A stretch of 64,000 bases of DNA from Lineolata rhizophorae (lineage: Eukaryota; Ascomycota; Dothideomycetes; Lineolatales; Lineolataceae): contig MU001671.1 of NCBI GenBank assembly GCA_010093515.1, positions 133,429 to 197,428 of the forward strand. Direction: 5' to 3'. The notes under the pieces are model-generated. The model was not told where the DNA came from. It did no database searches and saw nothing but the letters and a program-made list of their open reading frames with translations. Position numbers and translations under genes: made by a program. This document shows, piece after piece, positions 22,415 through 33,808 of this stretch (position 1 is the stretch's first letter; every line of letters begins with the position of its first letter).

Positions 22415-25400
22415 GGCTGCTGCGGCTTGTGGTTCCCCGGTTCGGCTTCACCTGCGGATTCCAATCGATCTCGCCTCGGTCCTTCGTCCTAACTCATGGC
22501 CATCCGAACCATGTCATTACAAGGAAAATCTCAGCACGCCGATGCGATTCTTCTTCCTCGCTTCCCTTACTTCCCTCACTCCGCTCGACGACCGCCTGAA
22601 TAGCTCGTCTAAGTTCTGACCGGCCGTGACGGGCGGCAACGCCTCTTTGTACCCTTCGCCCACGTTGTACGACCGCAAAAACGGGTCACGATCGGACCAG
22701 CCCCGCCCCGCTGCGACGGAATGAAGCGTTTGGCAGTGGATATAATCGGGAATTGGGCCGGCGATCACGGGAACGCGAAGGTGCCTTGCAGAAGCGAGCT
22801 CGGGCGGCGGTGCAGATCGGGGTCTCGAAAAACGTGGGAAAACGAACGGCGACGGGCAGACCGCGGGCGGGCTGGTAAGGCGACGGCGACACTAGAACGA
22901 GCGACGACAGTTGGAAGGTTGAGGGGAGAGAAGGACCGGGCTCTTGTCTTCTTTTCGGTTCCCTTCCCTTCGGACGATGGGGCCGGTCCGATGCAGGTGG
23001 TGAGGATGGGGCTCACGCTCACACGACGAGAGGGCCGATTTCCCAACGAGCTGCACAGGGCCGGACGGGCGATTGTCCTATTTTATGAGGGCGAAAGGCG
23101 TGCCTAGGGCGTGTGCAGGCTGCTGCAGCCGTCCAGCCACATTGGGACGGCGAGCATTAAATCGGGCAAGGACACAAACGCCATCAGGTTGGCCAGGGCT
23201 CTCGCGCGGCAGCCCGGGCTGCTTTGCCTTTGCCATCCCGCTCAAGGAGGGGGGGTACCGGATGAGTCCAGGCTTGCCGGCCAAAGAGCCGGATCGGCAG
23301 CCGTGCAGGGCGAGCGAGAGCGGCGGACATGCCCCGGCAGGGCTAGCCAGCTAGAACCCTTGGGTCGATTATGTGTTGGGGTGTGGGTACGGACTCACCA
23401 CCGGGGCGCGCGCCGGGGCCGCGCCCTGGATCAGGAGGCCGAAGGCTCCTCCGCCATGGCCCGCCAGCGGGGCGAACAATATATTAGAATCAGGCCTTTT
23501 TCCACCACCCTCGGCCCGGCCCACGACGCCTTTTGCAAAGTGGATGCTGCCTATAGTAGACTGCCCTCATTTACCGGCTCTTTACTCCGTGCTTCAGCGC
23601 CATGTACTCCATCTCGCCGCCGCGCGTCTCCTGTTGTAGCAGAACGCCATGCTCGAAACAAACGAAAAAGTAAGAAACCAAAAAGCGAAGAAAACAGAAA
23701 CACGCCGTGGGCCCCTGCGTGATTCATGATCCGAGGTCCATTCAGAAACGGCCTCTTTGTTTTCATCGAAATTCGAAAACAACGAGTCCCACGAATATAG
23801 ATGCCAAAGGCGGCCACGCCAGTATCGCTATCAGAAGCCCGTAAGCGTTTTAATTTCGAGAAAGCGGCGAACCGCACGGGCGGGAGGGTCGGAGCGGTAG
23901 GTTGGCTTCTCGATACGTATTTCCACCATCTTTTGGGCTACTGAACGAGTGGACGAACGACACCCCGGCCATCAAGAGAGCCACCCCGGGACCCCAGCTG
24001 AGTGGCACGTCTCTCCAAGGGCGTTGCCTGCTCACCCCAGAATTATACAGCGGCTACAGCTGCCATACCGACTTCTCACCGACGATTGCTTTTGCTTTTG
24101 CAAACAGAACGCTACAACTTGTACCCACGAACGGCTAATGCGCATTGCCGACAAGACGTTATTGGCAAGTCAGCTGTCCAGAGCGCCACCAACGAGCAGA
24201 ATTATTGAATTAAAAAGATGGTGTGGGCCCTTAGAGATGCAACTAATCGTGGCTTCCCCAATGGGAGAGTTCGTTTCGAGAGAGCGATGTCGCTAGCCCA
24301 TCCGGGGGAAGCCAAGCCACCTCTGCAGACCATTGGACACCGACAGCTCCGTGATTTGGCCCGACAAGCTTCCCGAACTCTCCCCTTTCGGCTTTCAAGG
24401 TGCAGGTGGTGTGTGAAAAGACGAGAAAGATGCGGAGGACTCAAAACCGTACTGACTCCTGAGACAGACGACAGCAACACCATCTTCGTATCGGGCACGC
24501 ATACGATGCTACAGGCGCCCCTAAGGAGTACAGTGCACGAATGTACGACTCGATCTGAAGCTCTTTGACATGCCTGCGGCCAGGCAAAGACGAAAGACGG
24601 CGTAGCTTAGGGGCTCGATCTCGAGGGATGTTCTCGACCAAGCCCGCCGCAACGGTTGCATGCCGGCGCGAGCCAGTCGGCCGCTCGCCGAACGAGGGAG
24701 CACAGGCAAGGGTTCCATGTGCCCGTCGGCGCGAAGAAGCAACGCCTCGTCCACACCCGCCGACCTTGGTATTCCTAACTGGATACCGACGCGTCTGCCC
24801 CTCGTCCGGAGCGGGCCTTCCAAGCCGGCCATGCGCTTGTCTCCAACGAAGCTTTCAGGCGCCGAAGCACACCAGCTCGAAGGAGACTTGTCCGCCGATG
24901 GAAGGCGGCGGAGCAGTTCGTCGGGCGCGCTACTGCTGGCGAATGCGTGCAATTGGGGTCGCCAAGCCAATAAAGCCACAGAGCGCGCTCCCGCTATGTA
25001 CCTAGGCTTCGAGAACGGTTGCCCGGCGCGCGCAATCCCGTGGGGTCCGTGGTGGGTGGGACGCGCGTGTGCGGGGCCCTCTGCCGGTGTGTTGCTCGAG
25101 AATTGTGCCGAAAAAGGGAACTCGCCGGCATCTTGCCCTCGAGATCGGTGGTGCCCCGATGCAAAACCCTATCGACCGGCCTTTCTGCCTCGGCGGGCTT
25201 TTTTGCCTTCGACAGATGGCCAGCTTTGTGTGCCATTCTTGGCCGCAGTTCTTTTCTCGCCTCTGTCCGCTGGGCCTGCGGGTCCCCTGCTAACCTTTGA
25301 GCCAGCATAATCCCAGTCTCCCGCGGAACCCATGCAGGCCGTTTGCAATTGGTATCCCTGCCAATTAATGCTTGCAGAAGGCCATCCAGCCCTTTTGCCT

Positions 25401-28400
25401 AGGCCCAGCAGCGCAGCCGCCGCCAAATCATCTGATCAGATCCCTCTTGAATTCTGTGTTTGCTGGAAGCCGCGCGCAAGATTACCCTCGTCCGCTTTCG
25501 CTAGGCGAATTGCGATAGGTCCGCCGCGCTTATTGCGCATTTTATTTAAGCCGTCATCGAAAGCCGTCCACCAGATCGTCGCTCCTGATCAACGAAGAGA
25601 GCGGGAAAATTTGGCATTATTCACTTAGCGGGCAATAATAATCCTCAGTCAGCTTCGGGCCTCTCCATGAAGAACCTTGAGAAATAAAGTAATAATCCGA
25701 CGAGAGAAATCACCTACAGAAAAGCAAAAAGGCTCGAGCCCAGGTCCAGGGTGGTTTTCGCGAGTGAACCCGGATCCGATCCCGACAACCCTTTACACGT
25801 ACACACCACAACATCCGTCTACACGCATATTAATCTATCCGCTATGCCCACCTGCTGTGCGCCGTCAGCCTCGACAATGCATTGGCTCGATTGACCGGCA
25901 GGCACAGACTCCCCACTGATCAGCAGCACTCCCGATTTTCCTTTCCCCTCCAAACCTAGGACCACGCTCTGCTCTGTGCCTCTACTATAGGCATCGATGA
26001 TGCGAATTCCGCTTGATCTTTTTCTTATGTCCGATCCGCTTTTCAAATTTTTCCTGTGTATCTATCCTGGTTTTACGCGTAGTAGGTTCTGGTCGCTCCA
26101 CTAATCAGTCTACCTTCGCGGCTCCTTCGCCCATTCCCCCGCTGTACAGAGTAATGCCCCTCTTTCTCGACCTGAGGATCGAAAGTGTCTCACTCTGCTC
26201 ACTTCTCCACTTCTTGCCCAATAGGCTGTGCCTTTTATTAACTCTCCCGCCCTCAACTTCCCACATATGTACTTTCACGCATTTTGACTTTTCCTAAACA
26301 CGGACCCACATTTTCTCCAGATTTTCTTTAGCCCGCCAGCGTTGCATCCGGCAAAAAACGGGTTCGCCTCTCCTGCCCCTTGCATATCGCGATATTGCCC
26401 ACGACGCACATTTGGCCTCACCTAACTGCTCTCTACACCCAATATGCCCCCCAGGCGCCGACTATAGCGGGCGCGCCCGCACACGCAAGAGCCCAGATGC
26501 AGGATGCGTGCACGTGCGAGCGTAGCAGCTGCGCTGCACTGCTTGCGCGTGCGCCTGAGGTGGTCAAGCCCGCTCGAGCCCAATCACACCCTCTGCTGTC
26601 TGCTCAGTGCAGCGACGCTCGTGTACGAGCGCGCACACGCGTGTGCGCACGTATTATTCACGGGCAACCGCAGAGAGCACTGCAAATTTCCGTCGGCGTA
26701 GTGATGGCGCGACGGCGACGGACGAACTGACCGGTTAACTGACTGCCGTGCTTCCTGCACCGCTGATCAGCGGGTGAGTGACGAGGGCACGATAGCCTTG
26801 ATACGGTGGAGCAGGCACTGCAGGGCGCTGTGGAGACGGGAACACTTGGGTAATGCCGCACCAAGCATCAGAGCTAGCAGCGTAGGCAGCTCGTCTTGCT
26901 TGTCGAGCATATCTAGCGGGTTGAAGACGCCCGGCGCATCTAGTCTACCTAGCTACCTACGTAGACGCTCTCCCACCCTCCTCGACTAACGCGACCGACC
27001 GCCAGCGCGCAGCTGAAGCCTGTGCCAAGCGAGCACCTCAGCCGTGCAGCTGCAGCGTTCATACAGCCAGGGCCCCTCCATCCAACCCCTGCCCCCTATC
27101 ATCAAAAGAGAAAAAGTTCCTATCACTCACTATCGATATCCTGGGCCGGCGGGTGCTGCGCTGCTGCGCTGCCCACGGGTCCCTGCCCCTCTGCAGGTCC
27201 AGTAGCCGCGGCCCTTGAGCGCGACGGAGCTCCACGGACTTGTTTTGCGCACGGTTTGGTGCCCTGACACGTCGAAGGGCTTCGTTTATTGCGTTCATAG
27301 TCAGCCCGGTGGTGGTGATTGTAATTTGCATCGTGCTGGTATAGCTGTTGGTATGTGGACCGGTGGATACATAGAGATGAAGGCTTGTGTGCAGTACTAT
27401 GCATGGACTTAAGCCGAGGAATGGAAAGAGGAAAGTATTTTGCAGTGAATTTTCTGTCTTCTTTGCTTTTTCTTATTAGAGTCTTGATATGAGGAAATTG
27501 GATATATAAACTTAAAAAAAAAAAGTATAAGATCGGCACGTCTGGCGGCAAATTGAAATACGTGCGTATCTAAGTTTTCTTTGCGATCTGGGATTGTGTG
27601 GTAACTACCTTGGGAGCTCTGTTATTAGAAGTTTCTTCACTCAGTAACTCCAAAACCAAGGTGCCCACGTGTGCTCTGTCCGGCTGTTCTGTTCTTTTCA
27701 AAAGGAATTGCTCGAACAGTTGGTAAATTCATGGGCTCTGTTCCAAATTACTATTCTGAAGCGTTCGGTCGCTTGCATTTACAATATATAAATACAAGCG
27801 TGCTTCGTATTAGGAGCACCTCCATTTCCCCTAACCGCTAATTGAGAGCTTTGTTATCTCATGCACAAAACCTCTACCTTGTCTACGAACATGGGGTGCA
27901 TCTTCTAATGTTGACTCTCGCATGTTCCCAACGCCCTTTTTCGAAAAGGCTTCTCCATATATTTGCCTTCTTTAAGCAGTTGGGCTATAATTGTTCCGAT
28001 GACGTATTACTTCGCAACTCTAGGTACTAAGTAAACGAATACGTATACCCAAATCGTTTGTCTTTCTCCAAGCCAGTCTCATATTGAGGTAATATGGAGA
28101 AGCGCAGCCGGACGTGGTATATTTCACAAGCAAGCGAAACATATTGCTTTCCGTTCTCGTCCTTCGGCACAGAGAGGACTTAGATCCTTCATTTCGAACG
28201 ATTTTCTGCGTTAGTAAATATGTTTCTAGGGAAGTTGAATTGTGATGAACCATGGACGAGAACGTGATGTCCTCTCCGTCTCCTTGTGTATGTGATTTCC
28301 GCTACCAATGTGAGCACCTGCTTCCTTGGCGGCATCAAATCCGCCCCTTAAGCCCGATGTCGACCCGTACCATACCAAAATTAAATAATGCAACCATGGC

Positions 28401-30647
28401 ACCAGATTTAGTTCCGTCGGACAAGATAGGACCGACAAAAATAGCGCCGATCGCAGTGACTGCTGAGTGGCACTTGATTTAGGGCTTCAATCTGCATGTA
28501 TTGAAGTCAAGCACCTCCATACGCGTCAGCGTACCACCAAACCCACCACTCGAGCAACAGAAACAACTCAGGTACCGACTTGCCCTAAACCCAGCCATGT
28601 CGCTCAGAGCTGGCCCAGTGAACACATATTTCCGCTTGCCCGGTGCCCAACATAAACCACGTCCAGCGTGATGCGTAATCACCCCGCTGCCCAATCATCA
28701 GCAAGGGAACAGCTATGTGTTCGCACACTCGAAAACTCAGACATAAAAGTTGAGTAGCGTTTCACATACCTTGGTGCGCCCCTGAACACCTGAGCCTCTT
28801 TGTACGACGTTAGGCACGAGTGGCGAAGCCGTTTTGTGTAAGGAGCGTACGAGATCGGAGGAACGGGTGAGTGTGCGTACGGTGCGACTTGGGCTGGAGG
28901 ACTCGTCAGGCTGGGCTTGTAGAGTGCTAAGTGTCTGAGTAGGGTGTTCACTTGCGTTTCAAGAAATGGGCTGGATACACAAGCGTAAATACTGAGCGCT
29001 AGAGTATTTTGGGTGATGGGTGGGTGTCTCTGTAAGTTGGATATTCTGAGAATCTACACGGTAGGAATGGATTCCATATTTACATTCGGCTTGGAACAGA
29101 TCATGTTCGACAGCTACTTTTTATTTGAAGTAAAATTTACTTCTATTAGCACGCTGAAAGAGTTTTGCGACGCAGTAACTTCTCAGTCTGTAAACGAAGA
29201 TATGCGGACGCTCTTTAACTTGCTATTGTAACTTATCATAGACATCTAGCACAAGAGACTAAGTCAATTAACAGAGGATATCTATTACTCTGAACAGAGT
29301 CGAAAAGGCTATCCTTTCTCCATGAAAATCTGTCTCGTAAAGCCGCATAGCCGCTCGTTCATCAGATACCGTCGTAGTAATGATTCATCAAACGGCCGCC
29401 CAATGAAGGACATGCCGTCAGTGCTTGACTCTATTACTTTTTGTCATCACTTGAACGAGTGCCCCCCTGCATCGACCTATTCAGAAAGTATGGAGTACGC
29501 ATACACACAGGTAGAAGAGTTTGAGCCCCGCTCGTTTGACCGAGCACCAGCGCGTCCTGTCAAAGCGTTCTCCTCAGTTCCCCATACAACCTCGACCCAT
29601 CAAACGCTGCAAGACGCCCGGCATAGGCCCCAAAAAAAGTGTGTGCATGTGTGTTGACACCCCAGCCCCTCGCCCCAAAAATAAGCCCCATCAAGATGTC
29701 CCCGCCTGATAGCCATCTGTCCCGAAGAGCAGGTAGGCAATCAAGTAGGGCAATCGCATATCTATCAGAACGCGACGAAAGAAGACCCAGCACCCCACAC
29801 GGGCTAGACGTCCTGCACGCCAACCCCCGCACCACTCGCTCAGATCCACACCGTGCCCTCATCGAGCCATACCGGAGCGCGGACTCATATCTTCATCCTT
29901 CCATCCCCGAGAGGACGAACCTCAAGAGGTGGCGGTCCCCGGCACGGCGACAAAGGAGGCGGGCGAGGAGCGGACGCATTAAAGCCTAGAAGGAAGGGGC
30001 GGACGAATAGTCCAGTGCAGGGGATGGAGCTGGGCATTGAGCCGCAAGAAATGCTTCTATGGCGGCGCACTCTCTGCGGATCCTGCCACGAAGGCAGGCT
30101 GTCCGGGGACTTTATCCCAAAGCATTGTAGGAAAGCAATGTTCCCTGAGGAGACGCAGCAAAGCGCTCACTCTGTGTGTAAGCTTCGACGGCGATCCTTT
30201 GGGCGAGAGGCTGAGGTGTAAAGGGGGGAAAGCATTTGGGGTGTAGTCGTGGGATTTATTTTTCAATAAGGCTCGGAGGGTGGATCGGGCCGAAGGCGGT
30301 GAAGTCAGCGGTAGCGCGCCAGCTCGAGGTTGCGACAGCTTTACCCTTTCATGCCGCCTTTCTTTGAAAGCTCATACCTAGCGCGCCACGTCCCTGCAGC
30401 GGCAGTTTTCGAGATCTCTACTACGCACCCTTCCCTTTCTTTTCTTTCTGGCATTTGCTATTCAGGTGTCAACTGGGAGCTCTCGCCTCCGCGCATGGAT
30501 TTTTGCGATAGCTAAAGCACTTGAGAGTCCCACAGTATGAATCCAGCTCAAAGGCGCACTACCGTTTCTTCTGCGTCATAGAGGGATCTACTAACAAGAC
30601 TATTCTACCAAGCTACACCGAAATCTAGTGCATACACTGTCGACATA
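22415..30647. other. 8.2-kb region without a convincing gene
   Basis: The first 3 kb is of intermediate GC and the remainder lower. The longest ATG frame (24660-25310, 216 codons, +) has no recognisable domain, overlaps open frames on the other strand and is not called. Palindromes occur at 26617-26648 and 26943-26966. From about 27.4 to 30.2 kb the sequence is AT-rich with dense stops. The final 350 bp is the likely promoter of RAE1. Degenerate repeats or non-coding RNA genes could be present; I cannot identify any. Confidence 0.45.
26617..26648. repeat. Adjacent palindromes, alternating purine-pyrimidine
   Basis: A 14-bp inverted repeat (GCTCG...CGAGC, 26617-26630) abuts a perfect 18-bp palindrome GCGCACACGCGTGTGCGC (26631-26648). 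The second is almost entirely alternating purine-pyrimidine, the composition that favours Z-DNA or cruciform extrusion. No neighbouring gene explains it. Confidence 0.6.
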
Positions 30648-31909
30648 ATGTCGGGGCTCTTCGGGGGTAGCTCTGCAGCGGCAAACCAGACCCCCACGCA
30701 GGGTGACACGAAGAACGATGTCGCGCTCAACAACCCGCCCAGCGACAGCATTCAAGATATTTCTTGGTCACCGGCGAGCGAGATGCATCTGTCGGTGGCG
30801 AGCTGGGACAAGACCGTTCGCGTCTACGAGGTCTTGGCTAGCGGTGGCAGTGAGGGCAAGGCGATGTTGAACTTCGAGCAGCCCGTATTGAACACCTGCT
30901 GGTCTTCGGTACGGATATATTCCAGGTGGTAGATGGTCTTCGCTTTCGAAGGCAGAAACGGAAGTTTGAGGAGCTTTACTAATCCGTTACTCTGCACACA
31001 CATATAGGATGGAACCAAAGTATTCGGCGGCTCGGCGGACAAGACAGCTCGCATGCTGGACCTCCAGTCGATGGGCGCGCAGCAGGTAGCACAGCATGAT
31101 GAGCCGGTGCGTTGCACTAATATGTGCAAAATCAACGGCGCCGACTACCTAGTCACAGGCAGCTGGGATAAGACGGTCAAGTACTGGGACTTGCGCCAGC
31201 AGCGACCTATGGCGACTCTCACCTGCCAGGAGCGTGTCTATTGCATGGACACGCGCGAAAAGCTGCTAGTCATCGCTACTGCGGACCGCTACATCAACAT
31301 TGTCGACCTGTCCACGAAGCCGGACTCATTCTACAAGACGATTCAGAGCCCACTTAAGTGGCAGACTCGCGTGGTGAGCTGTTTTACGGACGCCACGGGC
31401 TTTGCTGTTGGTAGTATCGAAGGCCGCTGCGCGATTCAGTATGTGGAGGAGAAGGATCAAGGGTTAGTCATGCATACTACAGCTACAACGTAGGCCAGGA
31501 CAGACACGCTAACAGTCCCCTCAACTCCGAGGGAAGACGCGACAGCTCGAACTTCTCCTTCAAATGCCATCGCCAGAATGAGCCCAACCAGCGCGACAGC
31601 GCAAAGGTGTACTCGGTCAACGCCATCTCCTTCCACCCAGTGCACGGCACATTCTCGACGGCAGGCTCCGACGGTACCTTCCACTTCTGGGACAAGGACG
31701 CTAAGCATCGCCTCAAGGGCTACCCGGAGGTCGGCGGCTCCATCTCGGCCACGGACTTCAACTGCAAGGGCACTATCTTCACCTACGCCGTGAGCTACGA
31801 TTGGTCAAAGGGCTACGCGCACAATAGCGCGAGCTACCCGAACCGCGTCATGCTGCATCCAGTAATTGGCGACGAGTGCAAGCCACGTCAGGGCATTAAG
31901 AAGCGTTGA
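30648..31909 (+). CDS. RAE1: mRNA export factor Rae1/Gle2 (WD40)
   Basis: Three exons, 30648-30908, 31008-31462 and 31546-31909 (359 aa, the usual family length). Rae1 is a seven-bladed beta-propeller at the nuclear pore that binds the GLEBS motif of Nup98/Nup116-type nucleoporins and supports poly(A) RNA export. It opens with MSGLFGGSS. WD-type blades are visible: SWDKTVRVYE, GSADKTARMLD, GSWDKTVKYWDLRQQ and GSDGTFHFWDKDAKHRLKG. SNFSFKCHRQN, VYSVNAISFHPVHGTF and FTYAVSYDWSKGY are family signatures near the C-terminus, which ends in KPRQGIKKR. Intron 2 has an alternative in-frame acceptor at 31515 that would insert 11 residues; the acceptor at 31545 gives the normal family spacing. Confidence 0.95.
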
Positions 31910-32943
31910 TGGACTAGCTAAATGCGGCTGTAGTGCATACCGTTTCGGCTAATTGGTCTTAAAGTAGTGGGTGGTTTACGGGTGAGGACGCAGGCTTTTC
32001 ATTTTTGGCTTCACCAGGAGGTGGTCCATTAATATGGGGCATCTGGGGGAGAGGGGTAGGAACGGAGTTTGGTGATAGAGTCCAAAAAATTGGCAATTCC
32101 ACTTTTGCCCTTCTACCATTTCTTTATTGCATGGCGTTTCTGTAATGGCATGGTACTGTGTTCTTAACTGGAATAGGTCATGGTGGGTGGATGGAATCAC
32201 TTCTCACATGCGCATTTAGTCTGTAGTACGAACTTGGAGACCGCTGCATCGCGGTGATATTGATATTCGACTGTACAGATAGCGTAGCAACTATCAAATC
32301 AAGAGGTCGAAAGCTGGATTTGCTTTTTATAGACTATGTGGCTATGCGCGTTTATTGTAGATGACTTGTAGCTTTTAATTTCAGGACTTGAGTTTACAGG
32401 CTGTCCACTATTGTACAGGTATGAGTCCTGATTATGTAGAATTGCGTCTATACTTAGACAAAACAGTGAGTATTACGCATGAAAGAATGTCGTTTAAGTC
32501 GCTGCTATTGCTATCAACCTGTCTTCGGCCACCCAAGTCGGCTTTGTATGCAGTTCTTTGTGTCCTAGATCAACAAAGAAAGCCTGGCATTCAATAAAGC
32601 CTTATCAATGCTATAAGCACCTTGTAAGTAGCAACTAGTTTCTGAAGGTAAGGTTGGCACATGATTTCGTCGTCCACTGCGCCTCACCTCATGTGCTCAG
32701 TATCACATGACAAGCCGCAACTTATGCACGTGCCAGTCGTTATCGATAGCAGTTAGCGACGCGCCAGGCCCTTCCCAATCGCGACACCGTGCTTCCGCCA
32801 AACCCAGTAAACAAAAGCCCTCACCACTTCAACATTTCGCGCGCACGCCCACCGGCACCACTAGACCGGACCCAATCACGAAAGCTAGCACCTGCCACCA
32901 CCACAGTGCAGCCAATCTCCTTCCTTTCTTCAAAGGGAAAATA
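31910..32943. other. Intergenic region, RAE1 3' flank and NNF1 promoter
   Basis: AT-rich to about 32,650, with no gene. Sequence from 32,700 is GC-richer and is the probable NNF1 promoter and 5' UTR. An upstream ATG at 32707 is in frame with NNF1, but the extra 79 residues look unlike the family. Confidence 0.5.
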
Positions 32944-33808
32944 ATGGCTACCGACGACGGGGCCCCAACGGCCCCGCACGCGGCCGCGCCCTCGCGCTCC
33001 CCGACGCCGCCTCCGCCGCAGCACCAGACGCAGGGCCCGCGCGCGACGGCGCTGCACAACGCGTTCCACGGGGCGCTCTCGGCGACGCTGAAGCGGTGCG
33101 GGTACGGCAGCTTCGCGGCGTGCTTCCCGACGGCGGCGGAGCGGGCGCCCGAGGCGCTCGAGGCGTTCTGGCGCAGCTTCGTGGGGAGGCTGGAAGAGGT
33201 GTGCGCGGGGCAGTTTGCGGAGTTGGTGGCGGAGAGGGGCGTGGTGGAGGGGTTGAATGGGTTGGATGGGTTGGTGGAGGGGGCAAGGAGGAGGAGGAAG
33301 GAGGTGGAGGAGGCGAGGGGGATGGGGGAAGGGCTGGCAAAGCAGGGAGGGGAGGGGGGGACGCCTATCATGTGAGTGGCTCAGTGGTTTTTTTTTCTTG
33401 GGGCGGATTGCGCTTTGGGGTTTCGATTGCGGTGGGATATGGGCCTAGGGAATTTTGGAACTCTGGGGCTAACGTTTTGAGGATGCGTCTAGACCGCATA
33501 CGTTACCGCCGGCCACGCTCGCGGCCGCACATCTCGCGCCTTTCCTCGCGGCGCAACAAGCTACGCTCTCCACGCGTCTAGGATCCGTCCAGCAGTCCAA
33601 CGCCGATCTCTTTGCCACGGTCAAGGCCCAACGCGCCGAGCTCGAGGACCTCGTCGCGGGGCTCGAGAAGGTCGTGGGCGATTTGGAAGGAGGGGTCAAG
33701 ATGCTGAGCGAAGGAGGAGATGGGAAAGGCGGTGGAGTGGAGGGGCTGGGGGATGAGGTGTGGGGTGTGGAGAAGGATTTGGCGGAGGCGGCAGCGAAGA
33801 GGGAGTGA
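32944..33808 (+). CDS. NNF1: Kinetochore protein Nnf1 (MIND/Mis12 complex)
   Basis: Two exons, 32944-33371 and 33493-33808 (247 aa). Nnf1 (PMF1 in animals) is one of four subunits of the MIND complex, which links CENP-C and the inner kinetochore to Ndc80. After a Pro-rich leader the family block GPRATALHNAFHGALSATL, then CGYGSFAACFPT, is clear. It is followed by FWRSFVGRLEEVCAGQF and by HTLPPATLAAAHLAPFLAAQ in exon 2. Long heptad-like stretches (residues about 95-140 and 175-225) fit the helical rod of the complex. The intron has a GCTAAC branch site. The start at 32944 was chosen over an in-frame ATG at 32707 because the leader then matches the family in length. A GTGAGT overlaps the stop at 33806, so a short extra 3' exon is possible but unnecessary. 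Confidence 0.88.

Noticed and set aside
24660-25310. 216-codon plus-strand frame with ATG
   Set aside because: No recognisable family, overlapping frames on the other strand, and mixed codon use. Left as a weak possibility in the gene-free entry.
31463-31545. Alternative RAE1 acceptor at 31515
   Set aside because: It keeps the frame but inserts 11 residues absent from the family. The acceptor at 31545 has a branch site at a reasonable distance and gives normal spacing.
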